Below are positions 1 to 7,800 of a stretch of DNA of 64,000 nt, one piece after another. Within the stretch, counting starts at the first letter, position 1. The number at the start of each line of letters is the position of its first letter. Source of the stretch: JACRAR01 sp041674385 (lineage in GTDB: Bacteria; Pseudomonadota; Gammaproteobacteria; Burkholderiales; Rhodocyclaceae); the NCBI GenBank assembly GCA_041674385.1, contig JBAYVU010000012.1, positions 1-64,000 on the forward strand, read 5' to 3'. The notes below the pieces were generated by a model that saw only the letters and a program-made list of their open reading frames with translations, had not been told where the DNA came from and did not search any database. Both the position numbers and the translations under genes were made by a program.

Positions 1-1
1 C

Positions 2-130
2 ATCTGTTTCTTCTTTTTCTCGGGATTTATCTTCATACATCCCTACTTGTCCAGCCTCAGCGATACGCCTTGGGCGCATTACAAGGCAATGATCAGCGGG
101 TACGAAGAAGTCGAAGACGAGCAGGCATAA
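2..130 (+). CDS. C-terminal end of an unknown membrane protein (partial)
   Basis: The open frame entering the window ends with TAA at 128-130. The visible 42 residues start with a Phe-rich hydrophobic stretch (ICFFFFSGFIFIHPYL), typical of a last membrane helix, and finish with an acidic tail (YEEVEDEQA). I do not recognise the family. In most betaproteobacteria tuf lies directly upstream of rpsJ; here it is this protein, so the usual str/S10 linkage is broken. The 5' part lies outside the window and no function can be assigned. Confidence 0.5.
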   Translation: MCFFFFSGFIFIHPYLSSLSDTPWAHYKAMISGYEEVEDEQA

Positions 131-228
131 GGCGACAAAAACTATGGGGCAAATATTGGCGAGACCCGGCAATTGAAAACATGAACCCATCAACAGCGCT
201 TTCGTCAGCGACAACCCAAAAATTGGCC

Positions 229-257
229 TTGCATTGCCACTCAAAGAACGGTATTAT
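229..257 (+). promoter_or_regulatory. Probable sigma70 promoter of the S10 operon
   Basis: TTGCAT (229-234) and TATTAT (252-257) are separated by exactly 17 bp. They lie about 60 nt upstream of the rpsJ start and downstream of the preceding gene's stop. The short leader contains a 5-bp GC hairpin (GCCGC/GCGGC) just before rpsJ. The remaining 131-314 sequence shows no other gene. Assignment is by motif only. Confidence 0.6.
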
Positions 258-314
258 TCCGCTCTTTCGTGCTTCCGCCGCGCTCAATTGCGGCTTCGCT
301 CTTTAAGGTGTGCC

Positions 315-626
315 ATGCAGAACCAGAAGATTCGTATTCGTCTCAAGGCCTTCGACTACCGCCTGATTGATCAGTCGGCTCTCGAAATCGTAGACACAGC
401 CAAGCGGACCGGCGCGGTAGTACGCGGTCCCGTGCCACTTCCAACACGCATTGAACGATTCAATATCCTGCGTTCGCCGCACGTCAATAAGACTTCGCGC
501 GACCAGTTCGAGATTCGTACTCATCTGCGCCTGATGGATATCATCGACCCAACCGACAAAACCGTCGATGCGCTGATGAAGCTGGATCTCCCGGCGGGCG
601 TGGATGTTGAAATTAAATTGCAGTAA
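315..626 (+). CDS. rpsJ: 30S ribosomal protein S10
   Basis: 103 residues, the normal S10 length, starting MQNQKIRIRLKAFDYRLID and carrying the S10 signature near LPTRIERFNILRSPHVNK. S10 sits in the 30S head and also acts in transcription antitermination as NusE. The ATG at 315 is chosen because the in-frame upstream extension to 234 has no S10 homology. It is the first gene of the cluster, followed by a 113-bp gap to rplC that contains a 14-bp palindrome at 694-707 but no gene. Confidence 0.97.
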   Translation: MQNQKIRIRLKAFDYRLIDQSALEIVDTAKRTGAVVRGPVPLPTRIERFNILRSPHVNKTSRDQFEIRTHLRLMDIIDPTDKTVDALMKLDLPAGVDVEIKLQ

Positions 627-739
627 GTAGCAAGCAGTGAGTGGGGAAAGTCGTCTGGGTTTATAACTTCAGGACTTTCCAGCACTTTGGGTGATTGGCC
701 GGCCAATAGCAGTCGGCACCTCTCTGGAGGAAATAAGAA

Positions 740-1381
740 ATGACTTTAGGCCTTGTAGGTCGCAAGGTCGGCATGACGCGCATTTTTTCCGACGATGGCT
801 CGACCATCCCGGTTACTGTGCTCGACGTGTCGAATAACCGTGTGACCCAGATCAAAACGCCAGACACTGACGGCTATGCCGCAGTTCAGGTAACCTTCGG
901 GAAACGTCGCGCCAGCCGTGTCAATAAGGCAGCGGCAGGGCATCTCGCCAAGGCGGGTGTCGAAGCGGGTGTCATTCTCAAGGAATTCCGTATCTCGCAG
1001 GAACAATTGTCCAGCCTCAAGCCGGGCGATGTCATCAGCGCGTCGATATTCAGCGTCGGACAAATTGTCGACGTCAGCGGTACCTCGATCGGCAAAGGCT
1101 TCACTGGCGCCATCAAGCGTTACCACTTCTCGTCCAATCGCGCCTCGCACGGCAACTCGGTATCGCACAACTCGGCCGGTTCAATTGGTATGGCTCAGGA
1201 CCCGGGACGCGTGTTTCCGGGCAAGCGCATGGCAGGCCATTATGGCGACGTTAGCCGTACCCAGCAAAACCTCGAAGTGGTGCGCGTCGACGAGGCGCGT
1301 CAGCTGCTGATGGTGAAGGGCGCCGTGCCGGGCTCCAAGGGTGGCGACGTGGTTGTGCGTCCTGCAGTCAGGGGGGCGTAA
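740..1381 (+). CDS. rplC: 50S ribosomal protein L3
   Basis: 213 residues beginning MTLGLVGRKVGMTRIF, the typical bacterial L3 opening; the central GSIGMAQDPGRVFPGKRMAGHYG region is the conserved loop that reaches the peptidyl transferase centre. A clear GGAGG lies 8 nt before the ATG. The stop codon overlaps the rplD start by one base (TAATG), indicating translational coupling. L3 is an early-assembling 23S rRNA binder. Confidence 0.97.
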   Translation: MTLGLVGRKVGMTRIFSDDGSTIPVTVLDVSNNRVTQIKTPDTDGYAAVQVTFGKRRASRVNKAAAGHLAKAGVEAGVILKEFRISQEQLSSLKPGDVISASIFSVGQIVDVSGTSIGKGFTGAIKRYHFSSNRASHGNSVSHNSAGSIGMAQDPGRVFPGKRMAGHYGDVSRTQQNLEVVRVDEARQLLMVKGAVPGSKGGDVVVRPAVRGA

Positions 1382-2001
1382 TGGAACTCAAGCTTATCAA
1401 CGAACAAGGCCAGCCCGCCACCACCCTGAGCGCTTCCGATGCGCTGTTCGGTCGCGATTACAATGAGGCGCTGGTGCATCAGGTGGTGGTTGCCTACCAA
1501 GCCAACGCCCGTTCCGGCAACCGTGCGCAGAAGGACCGCGAACAGGTTCATCACAGTACCAAGAAACCTTTCCGCCAGAAAGGCACCGGCCGCGCTCGTG
1601 CCGGCATGACTTCCAGTCCGCTCTGGCGAGGCGGCGGACGCATTTTCCCGAATACTCCGGATGAGAACTTCAGCCAGAAGGTCAACCGCAAGATGTACCG
1701 CGCCGGCTTGGCGGCCATTCTCTCGCAGCTGGCACGCGAAGACCGCCTCATGGTCATCGAGGATTTCAGCTTCGACACGCCGAAGACCAAATTGATGGCG
1801 CAGAAACTCAAGGGTATGGGCCTTGACTCGGTCTTGATGGTTACCGCCGCGCTGGATGAAAACATCTATCTGGCCTCGCGTAACCTTCCCAGGGTATTGG
1901 TGCTCGAGGTTTCCGAAACCGACCCGTTGTCGCTGATCCGTTTCCCCAAGGTGCTGCTGACCAAGAGCGCTGTGGCCAAATTTGAGGAGATGCTGGGATG
2001 A
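1381..2001 (+). CDS. rplD: 50S ribosomal protein L4
   Basis: 206 residues, L4 family: the loop with STKKPFRQKGTGRARAGMTSSP and PLWRGGGRIFPN is the exit-tunnel extension. In enterobacteria L4 represses its own S10 operon by binding the leader; the leader here is short, so that mode of control is not evident. It overlaps rplW by 4 nt (ATGA). Confidence 0.97.
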   Translation: MELKLINEQGQPATTLSASDALFGRDYNEALVHQVVVAYQANARSGNRAQKDREQVHHSTKKPFRQKGTGRARAGMTSSPLWRGGGRIFPNTPDENFSQKVNRKMYRAGLAAILSQLAREDRLMVIEDFSFDTPKTKLMAQKLKGMGLDSVLMVTAALDENIYLASRNLPRVLVLEVSETDPLSLIRFPKVLLTKSAVAKFEEMLG

Positions 2002-2321
2002 GCAAGCAGATTAGCCAAATGAACCAGGAACGCCTGTTGCAAATACTGCTGGCCCCGCAGATCTCCGAAAAAGCGACCTATGTCGCGGACAAGAACGAGC
2101 AGGTAGTGTTCTTTGTTGCATCCGACGCCACCAAGCCCGAAATCAAGGCTGCTGTCGAACTGATGTTCAAGGTGCAGGTCGAGTCGGTACAGATTGCCAA
2201 CCAGAAAGGCAAGGCCAAGAAATTCGGACGTTTTTCGGGGCGCCGTAGCGACGCCAAGAAAGCATTTGTCTGCCTCAAGCCTGGCCAGGAAATCAATTTC
2301 ACTGAAGGGGGGGCAGCTTAA
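1998..2321 (+). CDS. rplW: 50S ribosomal protein L23
   Basis: 107 residues with the L23 core (APQISEKATYVADKNEQVVF and FGRFSGRRSDAKKAFV). L23 lies at the tunnel exit and docks trigger factor and SRP. The ATG at 1998 is preferred because GAGGAG stands 8 nt upstream inside rplD; homologues usually begin at the later Met (2019, MNQERLL), so a 7-residue shorter protein is possible. The stop overlaps the rplB start by one base. Confidence 0.95.
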   Translation: MSKQISQMNQERLLQILLAPQISEKATYVADKNEQVVFFVASDATKPEIKAAVELMFKVQVESVQIANQKGKAKKFGRFSGRRSDAKKAFVCLKPGQEINFTEGGAA

Positions 2322-3154
2322 TGGCTCTCGTCAAAGTCAAGCCGACATCGCCTGGTCGCCGTTCGCTCGTCAAACTGGTCAATCCGGACCTGCACAAGGG
2401 AAAGCCGCATAGCGCGTTGCTCGAAACCAAGCACAGCAAGGCCGGCCGCAACAATCATGGACATATCACGGTCCGCCATCAGGGCGGCGGGCACAAGCAG
2501 CACTACCGCGTTGTCGATTTTCGCCGCAACAAGGATGGTATCGTTGCGACAGTTGAACGCCTCGAGTATGACCCGAACCGCACCGCCAATCTGGCATTGC
2601 TCTGCTACGCCGATGGCGAGCGACGCTATATCATCGCGCCGAAAGGCGTGGCGGTAGGCGCACAACTCATCAGCGGTGCGGAAGCGCCGATCAAGCCGGG
2701 GAATACATTACCGATACGCAATATCCCGGTTGGTACCACCATCCACTGTATCGAGATGATTCCTGGCAAGGGTGCCCAGATGGCCCGCGCTGCCGGCACA
2801 TCGGTGCAGCTGATGGCGCGCGAAGGCGTCTATGCCCAGCTGCGCCTGAGGTCCGGCGAGATCCGCCGGGTTCATGTCGAGTGTCGCGCGACCATCGGCG
2901 AAGTCGGCAACGAAGAAAACAGCCTGCGCTCCATCGGCAAGGCCGGGGCCACTCGCTGGCGCGGCATTCGCCCGACGGTACGCGGAGTGGTGATGAATCC
3001 GGTCGACCACCCGCATGGTGGCGGCGAGGGCAGAACCGCTGCCGGTATGCACCCGGTCAGCCCGTGGGGAACCAAGACAAAGGGATACCGCACTCGCAGC
3101 AACAAGCGCACGACCTCAATGATCGTTGCCCGCCGGCCCAGAAATAAGAGGTGA
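2321..3154 (+). CDS. rplB: 50S ribosomal protein L2
   Basis: 277 residues, L2 family. Visible signatures are GRNNHGHITVRHQGGGHKQ near the N-terminus and MNPVDHPHGGGEGRTAAG near the C-terminus; the latter contains the conserved His of L2 close to the peptidyl transferase centre. L2 bridges subunits and is needed for subunit association. It is followed 3 nt later by rpsS. Confidence 0.97.
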   Translation: MALVKVKPTSPGRRSLVKLVNPDLHKGKPHSALLETKHSKAGRNNHGHITVRHQGGGHKQHYRVVDFRRNKDGIVATVERLEYDPNRTANLALLCYADGERRYIIAPKGVAVGAQLISGAEAPIKPGNTLPIRNIPVGTTIHCIEMIPGKGAQMARAAGTSVQLMAREGVYAQLRLRSGEIRRVHVECRATIGEVGNEENSLRSIGKAGATRWRGIRPTVRGVVMNPVDHPHGGGEGRTAAGMHPVSPWGTKTKGYRTRSNKRTTSMIVARRPRNKR

Positions 3155-3157
3155 TAA

Positions 3158-3439
3158 ATGACTCGTTCACTTAAAAAGGGCCCGTTCATCGATGCCCATT
3201 TGCTCAAGAAAGTCGATGCCGTGCGCGGGACCAGCGACAAACGCCCAATCAAGACGTGGTCGCGTCGTTCCACAATCCTGCCGGATCTGGTCGGCCTGAC
3301 TATCGCCGTGCATAACGGAAAGCAGCACATTCCCGTGTATGTCTCGGAAAACATGGTTGGACACAAACTCGGCGAATTCGCGCTGACGCGTACCTTCAAG
3401 GGTCACACCGCCGGCAAGAAGGCCGCGGTCAAGAAGTAA
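3158..3439 (+). CDS. rpsS: 30S ribosomal protein S19
   Basis: 93 residues: MTRSLKKGPFIDAHLLKKV at the start and the S19 signature PVYVSENMVGHKLGEFALTR. S19 forms a complex with S13 in the 30S head and contacts A-site tRNA. Normal length, tightly packed between rplB and rplV. Confidence 0.97.
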   Translation: MTRSLKKGPFIDAHLLKKVDAVRGTSDKRPIKTWSRRSTILPDLVGLTIAVHNGKQHIPVYVSENMVGHKLGEFALTRTFKGHTAGKKAAVKK

Positions 3440-3448
3440 GGGATGGCT

Positions 3449-3778
3449 ATGGAAACCAATGCGATACTGCGCGGCGTGCGTCTCTCGGCACAGAAGGGTC
3501 GGCTGGTAGCCGACTTGGTACGCGGCAAACCAGTCGATCAAGCACTCAATATCCTGACCTTCTCGCCGAAGAAGGGGGCCACGATCATCAAGAAAGTTCT
3601 GGAGTCGGCAATTGCCAATGCCGAGCACAACGATGGTGCCGACATCGACACGCTCAAGGTCAAGCTCATCCATGTTGAGAAGGGTGCGGTGCTAAGGCGC
3701 TTCACGGCAAGAGCCAAGGGACGCGGCAATCACATTCTCAAACAGACGAGCCACATCTACGTTACTGTCGGGGACTAA
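3449..3778 (+). CDS. rplV: 50S ribosomal protein L22
   Basis: 109 residues starting METNAILRGVRLSAQKGRLVA, with the exit-tunnel hairpin and RFTARAKGRGNHILK signature. An ATG two codons upstream (3443) is in frame, but AAGGG at 3440 is well placed only for the 3449 start, and family members usually begin with MET. L22 lines the nascent-peptide tunnel. Confidence 0.95.
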   Translation: METNAILRGVRLSAQKGRLVADLVRGKPVDQALNILTFSPKKGATIIKKVLESAIANAEHNDGADIDTLKVKLIHVEKGAVLRRFTARAKGRGNHILKQTSHIYVTVGD

Positions 3779-3787
3779 GGAAAAACT

Positions 3788-4708
3788 ATGGGACAGAAGA
3801 TACATCCGATCGGTTTCCGCCTTGCGGTAACGCGTAACTGGTCTTCACGCTGGTATGCCAACAGCAAAAATTTTCCGGCGATGTTGAACGAGGACATCAA
3901 GGTTCGCGAATATCTGCATAAGAAGTTGGCTCATGCCTCGGTAGGGCGTGTTGTCATCGAGCGCCCGGCCAAAAATGCGCGGATTACCGTATTCAGCGCC
4001 CGCCCCGGCGTGGTCATCGGTAAAAAGGGCGAGGATATCGAGCATCTCAAGACCGACCTGCAGAAAATTCTTGGCGGCCAGGTGCATGTCAACATCGAGG
4101 AGATCCGCAAGCCGGAAACCGATGCCCAACTGATTGCCGATTCGATCGCGCAACAGCTCGAGAAGCGCATCATGTTCCGCCGCGCAATGAAACGCGCCAT
4201 GCAGAATGCCATGCGTCTCGGCGCCCAAGGGATCAAGATTATGAGTTCCGGGCGCTTGAACGGCGCCGAAATCGCACGCCGCGAATGGTATCGCGAAGGC
4301 CGGGTGCCCTTGCATACCCTATGTGCCGACATCGACTACGGCACTTCCGAAGCGAAGACCACATACGGCATCATTGGCGTCAAAGTATGGGTGTTCAAGG
4401 GCGAAATGGCAAACAAACTGGAACCCGCAACTCTCCCGGAAAGCGGTCCGGAAGAACCGCGGCGTAGCGCCACGCGCAGGGCGCCTGCGCGCAGCAACGA
4501 AGCTGATCAGACCAAACCCGCAGCAGCGGTCAAACGCACCACCCGGAAACCTGCGGACGCCAAACCCGAGTCTGCTGCCACTGTTGAAACCAGTAATAAA
4601 ACACCTGCCAAGGATGAGACTGCGGCTAGCAAACCACCGGTCAAGCGTGTGCGCAAACCCGCCGCTGCGCCGACTGATGTTGCGGCCACCAAGGAAGTCA
4701 AGGAGTAA
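3788..4708 (+). CDS. rpsC: 30S ribosomal protein S3 with long basic C-terminal tail
   Basis: 306 residues. Residues 1 to about 205 are normal S3: MGQKIHPIGFRL start, KH domain with VVIGKKGEDIEHLK, and the C-terminal domain ending VFKGEM. From about residue 210 a ~95-residue low-complexity tail rich in Ala, Lys, Pro and Thr follows (repeated KPA, TRKPADAKPE and VKRVRKPAAAP patterns). Typical S3 is about 210-280 aa, so this is at the long end. S3 forms the mRNA entry channel, and the tail would lie on the solvent side. The frame stays open to a TAA 5 nt before rplP, so the extension is genuine sequence, not a lost stop into a neighbour. Confidence 0.95.
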   Translation: MGQKIHPIGFRLAVTRNWSSRWYANSKNFPAMLNEDIKVREYLHKKLAHASVGRVVIERPAKNARITVFSARPGVVIGKKGEDIEHLKTDLQKILGGQVHVNIEEIRKPETDAQLIADSIAQQLEKRIMFRRAMKRAMQNAMRLGAQGIKIMSSGRLNGAEIARREWYREGRVPLHTLCADIDYGTSEAKTTYGIIGVKVWVFKGEMANKLEPATLPESGPEEPRRSATRRAPARSNEADQTKPAAAVKRTTRKPADAKPESAATVETSNKTPAKDETAASKPPVKRVRKPAAAPTDVAATKEVKE

Positions 4709-4713
4709 CAGCC

Positions 4714-5127
4714 ATGCTGCAACCAGTCCGCACTAAATATCGTAAACAGCATAAGGGCCGCAATACGGGCGTTGCCACCCGTGGCGCCAAGGTCAGCTTC
4801 GGTGAATACGGCCTCAAGGCCGTTGGTCGCGGACGCTTGACGGCACGCCAGATCGAATCGGCACGGCGCGCAATGACCCGCCACATCAAGCGCGGTGGGC
4901 GCATCTGGATCCGAATCTTCCCAGACAAGCCAATTTCCAAAAAACCCTTGGAAGTCCGCATGGGCAACGGCAAGGGCAATCCTGAGTATTGGGTGGCCGA
5001 GATTCGTCCAGGCAAAGTGCTTTACGAAATGGATGGGGTGGATGAGTCTCTAGCGCGCGAGGCATTCCGTCTGGCAGCGGCCAAACTGCCGATCGAAACG
5101 ACATTTGTTACGCGTCAATTGAGGTAA
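4714..5127 (+). CDS. rplP: 50S ribosomal protein L16
   Basis: 137 residues, L16: MLQPVRTKYRKQHKGR start, and IRIFPDKPISKKPLEVRMGNGKG with VLYEMDGV in the core. L16 organises the A-site tRNA elbow contact on 23S rRNA and completes late 50S assembly. Exact family length; rpmC follows 2 nt after the stop. Confidence 0.97.
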   Translation: MLQPVRTKYRKQHKGRNTGVATRGAKVSFGEYGLKAVGRGRLTARQIESARRAMTRHIKRGGRIWIRIFPDKPISKKPLEVRMGNGKGNPEYWVAEIRPGKVLYEMDGVDESLAREAFRLAAAKLPIETTFVTRQLR

Positions 5128-5129
5128 TC

Positions 5130-5324
5130 ATGAAACCAATTGAATTGAGGGCAAAGGACACCGCCGAATTGAACAAGGAATTGCTCGATTTGCGCAAGGC
5201 CCAGTTTAGCCTGCGCATGCAGTCGGCGACCCAACAGCTCGCCAACCACAGCCAGATCGGCAAAGTGCGCAAGGACATCGCGCGCGTTAAAACCATCCTG
5301 TGTGAGAGAGGTGCGCCCAAATGA
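5130..5324 (+). CDS. rpmC: 50S ribosomal protein L29
   Basis: 64 residues: MKPIELRAKDTAELNKELL followed by the L29 helix pair (RKAQFSLRMQSATQQLANHSQIGKV split over the hinge). L29 lies next to L23 at the tunnel exit. The stop overlaps rpsQ by 4 nt (ATGA). Confidence 0.95.
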   Translation: MKPIELRAKDTAELNKELLDLRKAQFSLRMQSATQQLANHSQIGKVRKDIARVKTILCERGAPK

Positions 5325-5581
5325 ACCAGACCGTTGAAAAAGTGCATCGCACCTTGACCGGGCGGGTGGTGAGCGACAAGTCGCAGAAAACCGTGACCGT
5401 GGCGGTCGAGCGCCATGTCAAGCACCCGGTGATCGGCAAGATGATTCTCCGCACCAAGAAATATCATGCTCACGTCGAGGACCAAGCCAAAACGGGCGAT
5501 ATGGTGCAGATTGAGGAATGCGCGCCGATATCCAAGACCAAGGCCTGGCGTGTATCCCAGATATTAAAGAAGAATTCCTAG
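5321..5581 (+). CDS. rpsQ: 30S ribosomal protein S17
   Basis: 86 residues, OB-fold S17: LTGRVVSDKSQKTVTVAVER, then HPVIGKMILRTKKYHAH and VQIEECAPISKTKAW. It is a primary 16S rRNA binder near helix 11. It is the last gene of the S10 transcription unit, followed by a hairpin and a promoter before rplN. Confidence 0.96.
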   Translation: MNQTVEKVHRTLTGRVVSDKSQKTVTVAVERHVKHPVIGKMILRTKKYHAHVEDQAKTGDMVQIEECAPISKTKAWRVSQILKKNS

Positions 5582-5592
5582 TACGCTGGAAG

Positions 5593-5620
5593 CAGCAGCG
5601 GATTACTAACGCCGCTGCTG
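5593..5620 (+). terminator. Hairpin after rpsQ, possible S10-operon terminator
   Basis: A perfect 9-bp GC-rich stem (CAGCAGCGG 5593-5601, CCGCTGCTG 5612-5620) with a 10-nt loop lies 12 nt after the rpsQ stop. Only a mixed GCTTTGGGGTTGT follows, without a clean U-tract, so it may attenuate or mark an RNA 3' end rather than terminate fully. Confidence 0.4.
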
Positions 5621-5673
5621 GCTTTGGGGTTGTCACTTGAGCCCCGCCGATAAGAATTATTCTTCATTGTTGC

Positions 5674-5703
5674 TTGACACACAAGGGCATACCGAAGGAT
5701 AAT
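5674..5703 (+). promoter_or_regulatory. Probable sigma70 promoter of the spc operon (rplN onward)
   Basis: A consensus -35 TTGACA (5674-5679) is separated by 18 bp from GATAAT (5698-5703). It lies in the 241-bp gap between rpsQ and rplN, the classical S10/spc boundary. The predicted leader to rplN is about 115 nt. No ORF in the gap looks real. Confidence 0.65.
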
Positions 5704-5822
5704 TTCGGTCTTTGCTTCACCACAGGTGCGTTGCACAGTGATGCGCCGTTTGTCATACCCGGACGGGTTCCAAGACTGATCGCGAGAAAGTAGCAAAGCG
5801 CGAATTAAGTTGGGGGATTTAA

Positions 5823-6191
5823 ATGATACAAATGCAAACCAAGTTGACCGTCGCCGATAACACCGGCGCGCGTACGGTCATGTGCATCAAAGTGCTGGGC
5901 GGGTCGAAGCGACGCTACGCCGGCATTGGCGATGTCATCAAAGTCAGTGTCAAGGATGTGGCCCCGCGCGGGCGCGTCAAGAAGGGCGAAATCTATACGG
6001 CCGTGGTTGTTCGCACCGCAAAGGGCGTGCGCCGTTCAGATGGCTCGCTGATTAAATTCGACGACAATGCCGCCGTTCTTCTTAACAACAAACTTGAGCC
6101 TATCGGCACCCGTATCTTCGGGCCGGTGACACGCGAGTTGCGCACGGAACGATTCATGAAAATCGTTTCGCTGGCTCCCGAAGTTCTGTAA
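5823..6191 (+). CDS. rplN: 50S ribosomal protein L14
   Basis: 122 residues, L14: MIQMQTKLTVADNTGARTVM and SVKDVAPRGRVKKGEIYTAVVVRTAKGVRR, with conserved DDNAAVLLNNKLEPIGTRIFGPV. It forms part of an intersubunit bridge and the binding site of several GTPases. It is the first gene of the second transcription unit. Confidence 0.97.
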   Translation: MIQMQTKLTVADNTGARTVMCIKVLGGSKRRYAGIGDVIKVSVKDVAPRGRVKKGEIYTAVVVRTAKGVRRSDGSLIKFDDNAAVLLNNKLEPIGTRIFGPVTRELRTERFMKIVSLAPEVL

Positions 6192-6200
6192 GGATCGGTC

Positions 6201-6518
6201 ATGAACAAGATTCGCAAGGGCGACAACGTCATTGTCATTACGGGCAAGGACAAGGGTAAACGCGGAGTTGTGCTGAGACGGGTTGATGATGATCACCTGC
6301 TGATAGAAGGCGTCAATCGCGTCAAGAAGCACACCAAGCCCAATCCGATGAAAGGGCAACAAGGGGGCATCGTCGAGAAGGAGATGCCGATTCAAAAATC
6401 CAATGTGGCGCTGCTCAATCCTGCCACCCAGAAAGCGGATCGCGTCGGGTTCAAGACCCTTAACGACGGCCGCAAGGTCCGGGTGTTCAAGTCGAACGGC
6501 GAAGTTCTGGAGGCGTAA
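6201..6518 (+). CDS. rplX: 50S ribosomal protein L24
   Basis: 105 residues: KOW motif at the N-terminus (IRKGDNVIVITGKDKGKRGVV) followed by VNRVKKHTKPNPMKGQQGGI. It is an assembly initiator for the 50S subunit. Spaced 9 nt after rplN and 8 nt before rplE. Confidence 0.96.
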   Translation: MNKIRKGDNVIVITGKDKGKRGVVLRRVDDDHLLIEGVNRVKKHTKPNPMKGQQGGIVEKEMPIQKSNVALLNPATQKADRVGFKTLNDGRKVRVFKSNGEVLEA

Positions 6519-6526
6519 GGACAAAC

Positions 6527-7066
6527 ATGGCGCGCTTGCAGGAATTCTACAAGAACACGGTGGTAGCCGATCTGCAAAAGAAGTTCGGTTACAAGTCGAT
6601 CATGGAAGTACCGCGCATCACCAAAATTACGCTCAACATGGGCGTCGGCGAGGCAATCGCCGACAAAAAGGTGATTGAACACGCGGTGGGCGACATGACC
6701 AAGATAGCCGGTCAAAAGCCCGTGATCACCAAGGCCAAAAAAGCCATCGCACAATTCAAGATCCGCGAGGGATATCCGATCGGCTGCATGGTGACCTTGC
6801 GCGGCGACAGGATGTACGAGTTTCTCGACCGCTTGGTTACTGTCGCGATGCCGCGAATCCGCGATTTTCGCGGCATATCCGGCAAGGGTTTCGATGGGCG
6901 CGGCAATTACAATGTCGGCGTCAAGGAGCAGATCATTTTCCACGAGATCGAGTATGACAAGGTCGATGCGTTGCGTGGAATGAATATCAGCATCACGACC
7001 ACCGCGAAAACTGACGCGGAAGCGAAGGCGCTTCTCGCGGCATTCAAATTCCCCTTCAAGAACTGA
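6527..7066 (+). CDS. rplE: 50S ribosomal protein L5
   Basis: 179 residues, L5: MARLQEFYKNTVVADLQKKF, then the signature MEVPRITKITLNMGVGEAIADKK, ending GISGKGFDGRGNYNVGVKEQIIFHEI. It binds 5S rRNA with L18 and contacts P-site tRNA. Normal length. Confidence 0.97.
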   Translation: MARLQEFYKNTVVADLQKKFGYKSIMEVPRITKITLNMGVGEAIADKKVIEHAVGDMTKIAGQKPVITKAKKAIAQFKIREGYPIGCMVTLRGDRMYEFLDRLVTVAMPRIRDFRGISGKGFDGRGNYNVGVKEQIIFHEIEYDKVDALRGMNISITTTAKTDAEAKALLAAFKFPFKN

Positions 7067-7073
7067 GGGACAC

Positions 7074-7379
7074 ATGGCCAAACTTTCACTGATTAACCGC
7101 GAACTCAAGCGTACCAAGATGGTTGCCAAGTATGCGGCCAAACGCGCCGAGCTTGCGGCAGTCTTCAACAATGTCAAGCTCTCTGACGAAGTTCGCATGG
7201 CTGCGCGACTCAAATTGCAGCAGCTGCCGCGCAATGCTTCGCCAACACGCCAACGCAATCGTTGCGAGCTGACTGGTCGTCCACGCGGCGTTTTTCGCAA
7301 ATTCGGCCTGTGCCGCAATAAGCTGCGTGATTTCGTGATGCGCGGCGAAGTGCCGGGCATGACCAAGGCCAGCTGGTAA
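7074..7379 (+). CDS. rpsN: 30S ribosomal protein S14 (zinc-independent form)
   Basis: 101 residues with the long C-minus type S14 sequence: the C-x2-C zinc ribbon of short S14 is absent, and the signature RQRNRCELTGRPRGVFRKFGLCR is present. It assembles late into the 30S head. It lies 7 nt after rplE. Confidence 0.96.
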   Translation: MAKLSLINRELKRTKMVAKYAAKRAELAAVFNNVKLSDEVRMAARLKLQQLPRNASPTRQRNRCELTGRPRGVFRKFGLCRNKLRDFVMRGEVPGMTKASW

Positions 7380-7394
7380 CCAGGAGAGATCGCT

Positions 7395-7790
7395 ATGAGT
7401 ATGACCGATCCTATAGCCGACATGCTGACCCGCATCCGGAATGCGCAAATGGCGCAGAAAGGTGCTGTCGTCATGCCTTCCTCGAGGCTCAAGGTGTCGA
7501 TTGCCTCTGTTCTCAAGGATGAGGGCTACATCGACGATTATGCAGTGCGCGAGAATAGCGGCAAGCCGGAACTCGACATTGCGCTGAAGTATTATGCCGG
7601 TCGGCCCGTGATAGAACGCATTGAACGTATTTCGAAGCCGGGTCTGCGCGTATATAAGGGCAAGGACGACTTGCCGCAAGTACTCAACGGCCTGGGCGTG
7701 GCTATCGTATCCACGCCCAAGGGCGTGATGACAGATCGCAAAGCACGCGCCTCGAACGTCGGCGGCGAAGTGCTCTGCATCGTGGCGTAA
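7395..7790 (+). CDS. rpsH: 30S ribosomal protein S8
   Basis: 131 residues: MSMTDPIADMLTRIRNAQMA start, C-terminal GVAIVSTPKGVMTDRKARASNVGGEVLCIVA signature. It binds the central domain of 16S rRNA; in E. coli it also represses the spc operon. A GGAGA stands 8 nt before the ATG. Confidence 0.97.
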   Translation: MSMTDPIADMLTRIRNAQMAQKGAVVMPSSRLKVSIASVLKDEGYIDDYAVRENSGKPELDIALKYYAGRPVIERIERISKPGLRVYKGKDDLPQVLNGLGVAIVSTPKGVMTDRKARASNVGGEVLCIVA

Positions 7791-7800
7791 GGGGGCGACC

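Noticed and set aside
694..707. 14-bp palindrome ATTGGCCGGCCAAT between rpsJ and rplC
   Set aside because: Too short a stem with no loop for an RNA terminator and no regulatory context; left as a note in the rpsJ entry.
5418..5796. Small ORFs in the rpsQ-rplN gap
   Set aside because: They are on the opposite strand, overlap a likely promoter and have no ribosome binding site or homology.
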